Origin: Pisaster brevispinus
Taxonomy: Eukaryota; Echinodermata; Asteroidea; Forcipulatida; Asteriidae
Assembly (NCBI GenBank): GCA_023634235.1
Contig: JAMKCF010000001.1
Span: 858,001-922,000, forward strand
DNA: 64,000 nt
Direction of reading: 5' to 3'
Shown: positions 34,677-46,367 of the stretch, piece after piece
Layout: every line of letters starts with the position of its first letter
How positions within the stretch are numbered: position 1 is the stretch's first letter
The notes under the pieces: model-generated
What the model was told of the DNA's origin: nothing
What the model saw: the letters and a program-made list of their open reading frames with translations, nothing else
The model's database searches: none
Translations under genes and position numbers: made by a program

Positions 34677-34822
34677 CTAATGTTCTATCTTGCAAATGAA
34701 GGGATGTTTCTCTTGATCCAGAGTACATTGATCACTGGAATCAGTTGCACAATAACCATTAGTACGGTTGCTACGGTGACCAGTGTAAACAATATAACTT
34801 CTACCAGCCCATACCGCAAAAC
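34677..34822 (-). CDS. Lectin B exon 4: C-terminal half of C-type lectin domain
   Basis: On the minus strand, acceptor ATTGCAG is followed by GFAVWAGRSYIVYTGHRSNR, then NGYCATDSSDQC and HPFICKI, with stop TAG at 34677. The F.VW..G strand, the internal C..C pair and HPFIC are the second half of a CTLD. Phase 1 entry matches both the Ig exon upstream and CTLD exon 1, so skipping LamG and Ig would restore an ordinary CTLD. The EPN/WND calcium-binding triplets are not seen, so sugar binding of the classical type is doubtful. Confidence 0.87.
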
Positions 34823-35260
34823 CTGCAATTTCAACAAAAACAGTAAATAACGAAACATTGAATTTGGTACAACTCATGGATGATTGAACCTGCGATACCA
34901 TGCTGTCTATTTGTACCATACTTTAATTTGTATTAATATATATTTTTTTCAATTTATCTTTTTATTTTTTTACTTTTAATCACTTAACACTGTCGGGGTA
35001 GAAAACTACTTTGGGGTGGGGCTTTAAGATAAATACATGCTAAATAAAGAGGAACAAATTAATATGTTTCATTTCTCCTGAACTGGAATAGATCTTAAAT
35101 TAAGGTGAAAATTAATAAAGAGTATAGTGAGGTGCAAAGTACATAAGTACGAGGGGAATTGCTAGGAGAATATCTGATCTTGCTGGGTTTTTGAACAGAT
35201 ATGGTGAATGGAAGAGAACATGCAGCAAATTGTGTGCTGCGGGTAAATGTTCTATAGACC

Positions 35261-35450
35261 CCTTGCATTGGCCGCCATCTTTGGTGTCAAATAATGGAAA
35301 CGTGTACGCATCGGAAATGTGTAATGAGAGAGTTGCGTCATAGAGCAACCAGTTTTATTTGGTCACGTGGTTGCTGGACGCCATTTTTGGGTCCAAATGC
35401 AGCACAGCTCAATGGGCAGAGTAGTCCGTCCATGTATTCGCCCATGCATA
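35261..35450 (+). mobile_element. DNA-element fragment with ATAGACCCCTTGCAT end
   Basis: It starts TATAGACCCCTTGCATTGG; the body GAGTTGCGTCATAGAGCAAC, CAGTTTTATTTGGTCACGTG and GGTCCAAATGCAGC matches, inverted, 61420-61545. The TATAGACC..TTGCAT end is shared with the small elements at 46368-46552 and 61545-61722. Confidence 0.55.
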
Positions 35451-36384
35451 TTTTTGAACACAAAATGTGTCTAATGGGAAGTTGTCGCATTTCTCACAAT
35501 ATGCGGCTCTGGTACGCACTGCCCACGACTCTCAGCCAATCACAGCTGTTCATTGACCTCAGTGAGACTTTAAACTTTGGGCTTGTGACGTCATATGCAA
35601 GCGGACTGTCCATGGAAGGGAGGACCAGTGGGAGACGCATATTAGCGGCTTAGAGAGGCGACGGAAAAACTACCAGAGAGAGGTTGACGAGATTACTCCA
35701 GCCTTGTCCAACAAAATTAAAAGCTCACCATTGCGTTCTTATGAAAATGACTTGTTTTGTGTTTATGCATTTTTAGTAATAGAGACATTACTTACCAGAT
35801 GCATTCTGATCGCGAAAACCGAGTGTAACGCCATCCCCTGCATGACAACGAAAAGGGCACATTAATTTATAATGTTGAGAATCAAGTCACTATTAAGCTG
35901 CTGGTATAGTGAGTATGACTGCATTGCCCAATTTTAGATCTTTAGCTTTTTTATTGTCATAAACGCCAAGATGCCTTCACCAAGAGAATTACATTCTAAA
36001 ACGTCCCGTACAAGCAAAACCCATTCCCAAGTCAGCATGACCCGTCTTACGTGACGATATGACAAGGACCTGACCAAAACATAATGAGCTGGTTAAACCA
36101 GACCTAAAAATGGGTATGATATTTAAGGACCTGATTCTAATCAATGTTGGTCCATTCTCGGCCAGGGTCGGTGTTATTTGAGTAGAGTTGTGCGTTGGTA
36201 CTCCCCTGTGCAACGAGGGTTTTTCTCCAGTCCGTCTGGTTTTCATCCTTCCAGAAAGTTAAACCCTTTCGATCTCTGGCCGTGGAGGACGCCCTTGTAC
36301 GCCTGTGGCTCGAACACGCTGCAGCCGCGTCCTTCGCAATTCAGCTTTTTAGCTGTCAGTAAAAGGATGATATATCTTCTACAT

Positions 36385-36590
36385 TGTTGTTATTATTGTT
36401 TTGAGTGTATATCATTAATTATTAACATGCCATTCAATATAATATTTGACTGAGCATAGAGCAAATACCGTTCTCTATTGTCCAACTACTGTCCTCAAAA
36501 TTGCTGTTATTATTATTTTGAGTGTAAACCAACATTTCCATTGCCTTTTCACTTGACTGAGCATAGACCAACTGCCGTTCTCTATGGTTC
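36385..36590. repeat. Tandem duplication of about 110 bp
   Basis: GACTGAGCATAGAGCAAATA at 36449 and GACTGAGCATAGACCAACTG at 36555 are both followed by CCGTTCTCTAT. The preceding TTATTATTGTTTTGAGTGTA (36388) and TTATTATTATTTTGAGTGTA (36508) also match. It lies next to the 3' end of the Ig exon. Confidence 0.7.
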
Positions 36591-36619
36591 GAGCTAAAAG
36601 ATGCAACATAAATACTCAC

Positions 36620-36916
36620 CCAAGTATATGTATGCCGATGTATTGATACTCCCTCTATGAGCTGTACATCCAACTATGTCTCCATTCATTGGAGAGCCAC
36701 GTGATTCGCCAATCACCAAAGTAGAACGAACTACACACGTAAATTCGTTCACTGATTGGATCGTGTAGCCATGTCCTAGGGCATCTAAATTCTCCCAACT
36801 GTCGGTTTGTTTGTGATACGTGCTCCATGTAATAGTCGGCCCAGGCAAGTCGCTGGCCGTGCATTCGTACTCGAGATCACTCTTCATAATCAGACCACGG
36901 AGGGTCAGTTCCCAAT
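36620..36916 (-). CDS. Lectin B exon 3: Ig-like domain
   Basis: On the minus strand the exon runs from acceptor TTTAG (ATT of DW.. at 36916) to donor GTGAGT, phase 1-1, 297 nt. It encodes DWELTLRGLIMKSDLEYECT, ITWSTYHKQTDSWENLD, TIQSVNEFTCVVRSTLV and IVGCTAHRGSINTSAYIYLG, with the Cys, Trp and Cys of an Ig fold. It matches lectin A exon 3. Confidence 0.87.
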
Positions 36917-37587
36917 CTAAATAATTAACATTTAAATAAAATAAAATGTTTTGCCCTCAAGAGGTTAAATGTTGTCAACAATTCTTTTTTAAATAGTAAA
37001 ACGATAATGTGATGACATCATTATAATGTCAACTCAAGGTTTTTCTGCCAATGTCATTTTCTAACAATACACCAAGTTTTAACATTTGGTTTTGTGATTT
37101 GGTAGATACAAGGCTTAAAAAGTGTACATTTTAACGTCAAAACCTCGTAACACAAACTGACCTCATCAATCAAAGTCTCCACACATACATGCTGTCTGCA
37201 TAAAGGTCATTATGTAAACCAATTTTGAAAGGACTGTCATAAATTTCAACAAAGACATCTAGTACAAGTGTGTTTGAAACTGTTTTAAATACTGTTTTAA
37301 CATGCCGCTTGAGGGCGTTCTTGAAAATGTTGACGTCACCGGTCCTTTTATTTAAAATCAGACCCTAGCTTGGCTATAACGTCTGTTAAATTTCAACCAC
37401 TTCCGCTTCCGACCGGGAAGTAAGAGTCACGTGATGTCACGCAATTAATATCAATGTATAATCTCTCAAAAAGCAACCTACGCTCTCGTAATCTTGATTT
37501 GATAGGGATTTTCAAGATTAAAATGTGTAATATTTGAAAACATTGTAATTCGAAAATAAAATTAACGGGTAGAGCAAGATGACTTAC
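36917..37587 (-). other. Intron 2 of lectin B
   Basis: It is 671 nt and AT-rich; nothing was recognised. Confidence 0.5.
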
Positions 37588-38322
37588 CAGGAGATCCGCA
37601 GGTATAAATGCCGTTGATCTGTTTTGGGGTGAGCAAGCCATCATATACCGCCAGATTACTGTACGCAGCAGACCCACTAAAACGGCTGATATCAAATGTG
37701 CCACATGTGTTCGGCATGCCTAAATATAACTTCGTGCAGCCGTCTGGAAATGTTCCAGAGATTTTCACTTCATCTCCTGCTACCAAGACCCTGTCAACGT
37801 ATAACATCAGTTTGGCATCAGCTGAAGTGGCTAGATCGACTGCTATTACCATATGAAACCATTGATCCAGTGGTATCTTTGATCTTTCAAATGATTGTAC
37901 ACTAACCATCTGTTCGGTCCTTATGCTGATGCCAAACGTATCGAGTGGAACACCTTTGTAGAAGAATGCAATGCCCCTGGCTGACTGCGTTTGTCCCCCA
38001 GAACTTATGTAGTATCTTTCCCCAGTGAAGCCTGATGACGTATTTATCTTGACCCATAAAGACCACGTCATAGAATCACAGAGACTCGGGTCAGAGATAC
38101 AGGTGTCTTTAAAGTCTCCCAGATCCAGGTACGAGCCTGCCTCAGCATACGCAGCGCATCCGTGACCCACTACGTCAGGAGCAGGAACCATCTTCACGAG
38201 ATCCTGGTTACCAACGATGTCGTATTCTGTGTTGTTAGGTATATCTGAACTGCATGGCTGATCGTCAGCGCGTCGCCCGAGTCGTTTGTAGAGAATCAGA
38301 TCTGCATGCGTCTCAAACCCTA
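37588..38322 (-). CDS. Lectin B exon 2: LamG-like domain
   Basis: Minus-strand exon of 735 nt, phase 1-1, open throughout. It begins VGFETHADLILYKRLG and PCSSDIPNNTEYDIVGNQDL, then gives a LamG fold: AGSYLDLGDFKDTC, SMTWSLWVKINTSSGFTGER, IPLDQWFHMVIAVD, DGCTKLYLGMPNTCG and AAYSNLAVYDGLLTPKQING. This domain type binds carbohydrate or protein ligands in extracellular proteins. It is the intact counterpart of the broken plus-strand exon at 23304-24026 and is 12 nt longer. Confidence 0.88.
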
Positions 38323-38711
38323 CTTTAAAGAAAGTGAAACAGTTGGATTTAGTGCAATGTTATACAAACAGCACTTTCATGTTTTGATTCATCAATCCAA
38401 GGGCGTGAATTCTTTCAGATGAATGGCAAACATGACCCGCGGGTCCACAAGTAAAGGCAGTAACAAGAGTGCTGAAAGGGGGGGGGGACTTGTCTAAGAG
38501 AAATGCAAACGGAAACTGGGCCTACAGTTCAATTAGCCTGAGGTACCCCCTGGAGAAAAAGTTGCACCCCTTCAAAGGTTTCCCTAATGTCGGCGCTGTT
38601 TTTCGCCACTGGTTCCATCATTTGATAAAACCTTTTTGGCATAATGGATTGTTTTAAAGAGCACATTACTGCAAACTCTAAATTAAGATATAAAAAGGGA
38701 TCAGTTCTCAC
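38323..38711 (-). other. Intron 1 of lectin B
   Basis: It is 389 nt with a G-run near 38479 (plus strand). Nothing else was recognised. Confidence 0.5.
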
Positions 38712-39039
38712 CAGCATCGTTCTTTGTGTTATTGTTTAACCAGATGTAGTTATGTCCAAATACAATGGACGGATGATTAAACACCGCAACAATATACGCC
38801 ATGATGAAGGTGAGTTCCTCAAGGCTCGTGACTGTGGCCAGTTCGGCAACATGTCCAGTGTGGCTGAACTGCTTACAAAACACCCCAGCTTCAGTGTAGG
38901 AGAGGTTTTCAGGTAAATAGCGGTAGCAGTAGTTTCGGTTCTCCATCCATTGGAACGGGCATGGTGAACATACAGCTTGGCTTGCACCATGAATGGCTGA
39001 TACCATAGCTGCTGATAAACAGAAGTGGATGAAGGCCAT
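38712..39039 (-). CDS. Lectin B exon 1: signal peptide and N-terminal half of C-type lectin domain
   Basis: The minus-strand ATG at 39039 opens MAFIHFCLSAAMVSAIHGAS, a signal peptide cut near QAVC. CPFQWMENRNYCYRYLPENL, a SYTEAGVFCKQFSHTGHVAE helix and YIWLNNNTK follow. The exon ends at donor GTGAGA in phase 1 after 328 nt, the same length and phase as lectin A exon 1. Gene order is tail-to-tail with lectin A. The product is predicted secreted with no membrane segment. Confidence 0.9.
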
Positions 39040-39271
39040 CTTGCTAGCGCAGCACTAGATGTATAAAAGCGGTAACATACATACAATTTAATTTAGTGAC
39101 CCTTCAAGTCTCACTTCGCTAGCAAAACATGTTTTCTAATACTTAACAACAGCCCCATCCACCTACTGCAGCCGAAATATGACAAAATAACTAACCAGCG
39201 CGCAGCTCAACACACAAACCGTGCGAAGACAGGCTTGATGATTACGATCTTGATAGAATACAAAGTGTATC

Positions 39272-39420
39272 AAAATAATTATTGATTCCAATTAAGTACA
39301 AGGGGAATCTGTAACTAATTTTGATCAAGTCCATCGGTAGTGTATTGAAATAAATATTGATTCCAATTAAGTACAAGGGGAGTTTGCAACTATTCGATCA
39401 AGTCCATCAGTAGCGTCAAT
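39272..39420. promoter_or_regulatory. 75-bp tandem duplication upstream of lectin B
   Basis: ATTGATTCCAATTAAGTACA at 39281 and 39356 are followed by AGGGG, then TTCGATCAAGTCCATC-like sequence in both. Two copies with a 75-bp period lie about 240-380 nt upstream of the start codon. Position makes a promoter role possible; no named binding site was recognised. Confidence 0.35.
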
Positions 39421-41126
39421 ATGAAGCAAGGATGCAATAACAAAACCATCGTGCACAAGGCCATAAATTCCTTTGCGGGGTAAAAGTAGTATAGTTTTTG
39501 TCATTACGGAGCTCTGGTGGTGCCATCCACTTTTTATGAGCCAGAGGTAATTAACAATAATAAATATGTATTTATATTTGCAAATACAACATTATAATAA
39601 GGAGAAAAGAGGTAAATTTCTAGGAATAGCGAACGTACATATACAATTTTAGAAAGACTGCAACCTGAAGGGATTTCGTTCACCTCCTCAGGCATACGTT
39701 GTCTCTAACCTTATAAGTTTGCATGTCACTTTTGGAGCCCCATAAGTCATCACAAACTTGAATAAGTGGCAAAACTAACTGCTGTATTGTTGTTTGACAC
39801 TAACATGATACTAGTTGGATTTACAATACCAATTTAGACAACATAGACGTAGTATCGTCGTTTCTGTTTAAGCTCAAGCAAACCATACAGTGTGTTCTTG
39901 ATGTAACATTTTACTGTGTGATCCTACAATTCAATTTCTTGCCTGGTTCTTAGACTGTTGAAAGGTAGCCTGAACATTGATGTCACACTTCAAGGCTCAT
40001 GGATAACGCCAGTTACCTGCCTTGAGCTTCTGGTGGGATCTTGCCAAATGTTCCTTTCACCTCACATCCCATTTGCACGTGTTCAAACAGTAGGGTTCGA
40101 ACCAACACTCTGCTGTTGATAACACCAGAGCTTGGGAAAGGTGAACTAAACCGATCAGCCACATTAACACGCGTAGTTAAGTGATCAAGCGTATTAATCA
40201 AGTGTCAAACCTATATTCTCCCATTCCCGACACTTTGGAAAACTGACCGGAAACATTACTCAGATTTTGGTCACGTCATTTCACCACAATCTTGTACTGG
40301 CATGTTGTTGTCTTGAAAGCGAATTTGTCTATTGGAGGTGCTACTTTCGGAATAAAATTAATCTCATCGTTCCATCGTCTCCATCCACAAGATACTAGAA
40401 TTCATCATGCTCACACAATTTCAAGACAACAGCCATCAGGATTGTATGATATTGTTTCGGCTACGTTTATGCAACTGCTGATGCTACCATATCCGGTATT
40501 CTCAACGATCGTTGTTCAACAAGATAAAATAAACTAAAATGAAAATATTGCCCAGTTATGCTTTTGGTATTTGTCATCATGATTTTTTATTTTATTTTAG
40601 GTATAGTATATACATGGTTTATTGTTTTTATCATTGTTTTCAGTTGATTAAAGCTGTATTCGCAACAATATATGTTTTTATTTCCTCTATATATTCTCCC
40701 GGTGATACTTTACAAAGTATATGGCTTACTTGTTAAGCTTCTTTTCCTAATGGTGCTGTTTCAAAAAAATTAAATAAATACAATACAGTTTTATAATATT
40801 TCACAGCATCAATAAAGCCTAATTGCATGTATATATCACAAAACTGTGATAATATGACGTTTTGGTTATGAGTGAAGAGGAGACAAAGAGGTTGTGTAAG
40901 TGTTAGCGCCCTCTTTTGGCTGTGGTATACCATTCGAGATTGATTAAAGGCAACTAACTCTCGTAGCAAGTGTGTGACTATTCAATAACCTGTTACGCGG
41001 TTAGCTTACGTCCATGGTTTCCCAGTCTCTCGGTGCATTTTCTTTCCTTCAAAGTGGGCAGTGACTATAATTTTGATACTAGATTTTTGAAAAATTCGCA
41101 GACTTTACAGTGTGCGACTGTTAGTG
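39421..41126. other. Intergenic stretch between divergent lectin B and kringle gene
   Basis: About 2.1 kb separates the start codons of lectin B and the kringle gene; this is the part beyond the 75-bp duplication. It has one inverted SINE (40020-40165) and A/T-rich sequence. No clear TATA box was assigned. Confidence 0.5.
40020..40165 (-). mobile_element. tRNA-derived SINE, family A, copy 2
   Basis: On the minus strand GTGGCTGATCGGTTTAGTTC is followed by AAGCTCTGGTGTTATCAACA, GCAGAGTGTTGGTTCGAACC and CTACTG. The middle part and box B match the copies at 10065 and 60198. Confidence 0.7.
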
Positions 41127-41235
41127 ATGGAGAAGAGCATCAGAATACCTCATTGTGAAGGTGGAGGAAAGTTGGTTGTTCTTCTTGGCTTCCTTCTAAC
41201 AACATCATTGATCTCGGACTATGTTTTTGCAGAAG
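41127..41235 (+). CDS. Kringle protein exon 1: signal peptide
   Basis: The ATG at 41127 (GTGATGG context) opens MEKSIRIPHCEGGGK, then KLVVLLGFLLTTSLISDY and VFAEG. This is a signal peptide with a longer than usual N-terminal region. The exon ends at donor GTATGT (41236) in phase 1, which matches the next kringle exon. No other ATG lies upstream in frame nearby. Confidence 0.7.
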
Positions 41236-43097
41236 GTATGTCTCTTTTCATAGGTTTTTTACGTAATCTTCACTCTGCGGATCTTAAAACACATGTTATC
41301 AAACTATTTTTTTTAAATGTATTCTAAAGATTATTGTAATGTTTGTACTTTATAAAATGGATCGTCTGAGGGTCTCCCAACTCACGGGTGTGATAGATAT
41401 AACACTGATAAAGCTGCTACATTACGGGTCAGTGCTAAATTACTGGCGTGAATACATTGACATAGTTGCAATCAAGTGTGTCAGTTTGTGAACAATTAGT
41501 TTGTGTCCTGTTGTTATTTTCATGTGAAAGTGGATTATCTGAACAAAAGATTGCTCGAACAAAACATGAAGTAGTTTTCCATTTTACATTGTTGTATTTT
41601 GTTCACATCCAAGTAATTCACCCCAAAATACCGTCATTAGCAAATGCTCAATAGCCCCCAAGGCTAGCAAAATAATGTGCTGGTATGCGTTGTATAAAGA
41701 ACTTGATTATGAAATCAGGTGATATCGAAGGATTGCAAGAAAGCTACATATTAGGTTTTTTTCTGATGGCAGTCGTAAACGGTATGATGGTAAGTAAAAT
41801 ATTTACAGAAGTTCCCAGTTCCGGGAATACATTCGTCTCAAATGCCACCATTTCCAAGGAAATGGCAGTGGTTATCAAGCACTCAAAACTCAGTCCTTGT
41901 TTTGATATGCCAGATAAAAAATATAAAAAAACAACAACAACCGGATATTATTAGCAATTATTAGCATATTATTAGCAATCTATCTGAAAGTCTTGTTTAG
42001 AGTTTTTGCTGTTGCTAACTTACAAATTTATTAGTCTAAAATTCTCTAAAGTATTTTAATAAGTTGGGTTCAACACTGACTTTACGGAGCAGTGATTAAT
42101 AATTGTTATGAAAACATCCACATTTATTGTAACGCAGTGTGTTAGTTTGTGGACATTTTTAGGGTGACCTGTTAGGGAATTGTGTTTGTCTAGTTGAGGT
42201 GTTTTCATGAACTTGTTTGGGAAAAAGTGGTTTAATTATTTCTTTTTAGTTTTTTCTATTCTGTATTCTTCTTATTTTCGCCATTGTTATCTTGGTAAAT
42301 AAATAAAACTAATCATGCTTTATAATAATTGCACAGAAAGTAAACATTGCAATTATCATATGCTCATTAAACAGCTACTCAAGGTTTCATGTGCGGGTAA
42401 AGATGTTGTTATGCAAATAATACTATGTTTTTGAACGGTAGTCAAAGAAATGGAAGTCAGCTGAATGCAAAATTTGTTTTTTGTGATGATACGGTGGTAA
42501 AAAACATTTTGAACTAGGGGTTTAATCTTTATAAAGTTCCAAGAATACTTTTGTTTTAATTGCTGCAATATCCAAGGAAATACAATCACTGATTTTAATT
42601 AAAACAGAAAAACAATGTTTACAGTTTGCATGAGTCAATACTTGAGATAAAATGAGTGGTCTAACGAAATGACAAATTTTACCACAAACGTATGCGATAT
42701 TGAGACCACAATTGAATAGTATGACAAAATTAACTTTCCGGGTACTAAGAGTTTTGTTTGGGACTCTTCAGGTAATTTAAATTACAATAATTTACCAAAT
42801 TATACAAACAAATATTGTCTAAATCAATCGGTTTTCAGTTACAGGAAACAATTTTCTTTTGCAGTTTTTAAAGAAACATTTACCTCATTTGCATTCTTTA
42901 TTTAATAATAAATATTGTAAACAGTAACGACGATTTGAAATCAAAAGGAAACATACCGCATTTCAATTAGGCCCGTATATTGTTAATTTCCATGAAACGT
43001 AAGAAGATATTGGTCCGCCATTTAAATTAGAAGTGAGACCGATGTTGAATCAATCAGTCGTAACATTTATATGGTGCCATATTCCAGCAATCATTGT

Positions 43098-43410
43098 TCA
43101 TGGCGCCGAACAGTAAGCTCTCGTAAACAGGTGAGATTTGAGTGACATCTTGAAAGTCGGTATTGCAGGTGATTGCCTTATGTTGTAATGAAGACTGTTC
43201 CAAATCCTGGGGGCCGCGACAGAAAAGGCGCGGTCACCCAAACTGTGCGTGCTTCCAGAAATGAATAATGCAGATCTTTTAGAACCGGAGCGCAAGTTAC
43301 GACTTGTTTTATGGAAGGTCAGTAGGTTGGTCAGGTATGCTGGACCACGAGAACCCATTCATCCGTACACGAGCCTCAATTGGCAGCCAGTGCAATTCCC
43401 GATCTATTTA
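43098..43410 (-). pseudogene. Non-LTR retrotransposon ORF2, C-terminal end
   Basis: The minus strand reads HWLPIEARVRM, then after a break AYLTNLLTFHKTSRNLRSG, GDRAFSVAAPRIWNSLHYNI and KSHLFTRAY. The sequence LHWLP.., YLTDLL-like, GDRAFSVAAP(R/K)(L/I)WNSLP is the familiar C-terminus of jockey/RTE-type LINE reverse transcriptases. A deletion between ARVRM and AYLTN marks it as dead. Confidence 0.75.
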
Positions 43411-43974
43411 AGTACCTGTAATTTACATTCCCTTGATGTAGGCCTATCTACTCTAGTAAAATCGTGTCTTTTGTGACATAAAAGACCTGAGAATGAGAGC
43501 TAAGAGTTTTATGTTTTCATGTGCTCCAGACAACGTAAGAACTAGGCCAGTTTCTTTTGAATGCCCATTAAGCTATTCGCCTCACTCCCAAAGAACTCAA
43601 CCATTCCTGTGGTGAATAGAATCTTTGAAGAGTTCCCAGATGCTGTAATACAATGTAGTTCATTTCTTGTTGCACAATACTCTTTTTCTAATCTTAAAAA
43701 AACATGGGTCTCGTTACAAACTTTATAAAGAGGAAATCGACATCTCAATGCAAATTCTAAAAACGAATATTTTAATTAAGTAATTAAAAAGAAACCTTTC
43801 CTATTGCAAATCAACAACAACTTCACAGTACACATACTAGTGTCATCAGTAATTCACAAGTCAATGCATGGTGCATCACAAAATGTCTGTCATTATATCA
43901 CAGCGTGTGTTATTAACGAACTTGATTGTTCTTGGTTTGCGACACCACAGCGTACAAAAGAAACCTCTTCGCTC

Positions 43975-44150
43975 CTAGTTGTACTCGGTTCTTATACTCA
44001 AGTTCTACTCGAGTTTACTCTAGTATACTCGAGTTCTACTCGAGTATACCGTTTATTGGTTGGCCTCTACTCTTACTCGTACTCGGCTTACCCGATACTG
44101 GACTGAAAAATAATATATCATGTACTCGAGTCGACGGAAACAGTACTTGG
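43975..44150. repeat. Degenerate (TACTCGAGT)-type tract
   Basis: GTACTCG, CTACTCGAG, TATACTCGAG and GTACTCGAGT words recur irregularly for about 175 bp. ACTCGAGT is self-complementary, so the tract can fold. Confidence 0.65.
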
Positions 44151-44476
44151 ACTCAGAATTTAAGTACACGTGGACAAAATACCACTTTCCATTTGTGGGT
44201 TTTCCACTGGAATATTTCTCCTGGGTTTTCCTCCTAAGACTTGAACTGAAACTTTCTTTCATTGTCTTCTCTCAATTGGGTTATAAGCTAATAGAGCGAT
44301 TAAGTTTGCTACTCTGAGAGTCATTGGCTTCACAACCACGATATTAACAAACGAAATGAATGACAAAGTTGAACAGTGTCAAAAATGAGATCGAATAAAT
44401 AAAAGGTCGCTTTTTTTTACCACCCTGATGTATTTCGGTTGACTGTTTGTTTTTGCAAATTGTTGTATGTACTCAG

Positions 44477-44623
44477 GTTATGTTGATTGTTACAACCCGG
44501 TAACAATTGAATACAGTGGAAGGGCTGACATGGCCTGTGTGTCAACCTCGAACTGTCAACCTTGCTTACAGTGGGCGAGTGTTGCCGATCAGGACATCAA
44601 CTCCACAGCGTATCCAGATGCAG
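44477..44623 (+). CDS. Kringle 1, first half
   Basis: Acceptor ACTCAG ending at 44476, donor GTAAGG at 44624, phase 1-1. It encodes GYVDCYNPVTIEYSG, ACVSTSNCQPCLQW, then DINSTAYPDAG. DC..........Y.G and C-x-x-W are the front of a kringle, an extracellular disulfide-rich binding fold. Two extra cysteines (ACVSTSNC) precede the normal CLQW cysteine, giving kringle 1 eight cysteines where six are normal. Kringles in vertebrate plasminogen are also coded by two exons each. Confidence 0.85.
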
Positions 44624-45544
44624 GTAAGGTCAAGGGTGTGATATAAGAAAGAGATGTGATTATTTAACACTAAATGCCTATTGGAGAATCGGTCTCCTTC
44701 ATTACGCCATGATGACGGTCTGATTGTAGGTTACACGGAAGCATGATAGCGTAAATGACCCAAAGCGATATCGTTAACTCTAATAGCATCATTAAGTTTG
44801 CACTCAGACATTATTATGAACACTCCGAGAAATGGTTTTTCCTTTCAAGAGCTTAATGGTCTGTCGACGCAAGCTAAACATTTCTTTTAATTAAGAGTAA
44901 TCTTCTTGCACTGGCTTCTCATGCGGCTCTGTCTGCCGAGAGACTGCCAGTGTTTTTGAGATAAATATTGCATGTAAAAACATAGTATATGGGTCTCACC
45001 ATGCCTTTCACATAGGCTTGTTGTGTATCTGTTTTCTCGTTGTTTCCTACTCCGGTTTAGTTTTTTTTTTTTTTACAATTACATGAATGTAATCATACCT
45101 CATGACGTTTGTGCATACTTTTGAATATTGTAAAATCGATTTTATTGATGGCTTTTGAATTCACTTGAAGGCTTTGCTTTGGTTCTATAAGGACTGGCTG
45201 ACCATGTTATCCATTGTTCTGAATGCAATCATCAAGTGTAATAAGATTGTACGAAATACCCTAATGAATATTCTGTTATGACATTAATCAGGCGACTGCC
45301 TAACGTTGATTGACAGTTTAATTTGAACGAGGTCATTGAAACAAGTATAGGCTAAAAGGGCCCTACGTTGAAATGAAACGATTGAAAACCCTTTCGAAAT
45401 ATCAGCTTTCAGCGAAATCTTCTAGCTGTCAAGCTAATTTGCCACGGGCTTAAATCCTTATAGGAAGGGCCGCTGTCAGCAAGTGCGCTGACATTTCCTA
45501 CACACTGGTCAACGCATGCCGTGATATTTGAAGCTGGACAATGC

Positions 45545-45870
45545 CACACAAGCTTAGTTTTAGTTTAGTTTTATTACACTTCACACTGGCATAAAAGTAT
45601 ACAAATAGATAAATTATAAAAGATACGAGAAATACAATAAATTAAATACCAAGCCAGTGAGTGGCAAGGAGGAACAGGTGACCAGCACCTCTACAAAGCA
45701 ATCCTGCCACAAATAATGTTCCCTGATACCCACCCTCAGTTGAAAAAAATAAATAAAAAAAATAAGCCAGATGGAGTACAACTACCAAGGGGAGGACGAA
45801 ACTCAGCAAGCACCCCTCATGTAAAAAAATCGATATGTCACTTTTCAGGGGTAGAAGAAACAAAGTTATC
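45545..45870. repeat. Probable interspersed repeat
   Basis: It begins CTTAGTTTTAGTTTAGTTTT and includes ATTACACTTCACACTGGCAT, resembling the A/T-rich tail and 3' part of a retroelement. A 76-codon minus frame in it has no recognised domain. Family not identified. Confidence 0.35.
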
Positions 45871-46367
45871 AAACAAAACCGCTCGAGTTTGCTGAGGGAA
45901 AATATAAGTTTTCAAGATTCTTGCAGTAAATGGCCACAATCTTGGTTTTAATTTAAAAGGATTACCAAGGACATTACTTACGTGCAATTCATCCTTGTCG
46001 ATAATTGTAATTGAATTAATATTAAAGTGATGTTGAATCCTTTGGTAACAATAAGTTCCTCTTGCAACTTGCGGCTACCAGTAATTTGTATGGCGATTAA
46101 AAAAATTTTAAAGGTTAAAACGAGAACCGCCAATGACATATGTAAACATTGGCGACAAAGTGTCAAACGAAAATTACTCAATCCAGGTACAGTCTTTGAT
46201 GGAATTATCTCGGGCATCTCGTGCAATAAATGTCATTCTTCTGTTTACGCCTGCACGATTTGTCTATAGAGAGTTGGAGTTGAACACTGAAATTACTTCC
46301 CAAATTTTGAAAGGCTCGGTGATGGCAAAAACACTCTCCGCTGAAGGAGTTGTCAGAATTATTGTAT

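Larger units (their letters stand above)
34823..36619 (-). other. Intron 3 of lectin B
   Basis: It contains a DNA-element fragment at 35261-35450 and a tandem duplication of about 110 bp at 36385-36590. The words CGAGGGTTTTTCTCCAGTCC and GGACGCCCTTG near 36210-36300 look like a SINE body. No exon was recognised. Confidence 0.55.
41236..44476 (+). other. Intron 1 of the kringle gene
   Basis: It holds a jockey-type LINE tail (43098-43410, minus) and an ACTCGAG-rich tract (43975-44150). The rest is AT-rich with nothing recognised. Confidence 0.55.

Noticed and set aside
45642..45872. 76-codon hydrophobic minus-strand protein
   Set aside because: It lies in a probable interspersed repeat, has no recognised domain and no neighbouring exons with matching phase.
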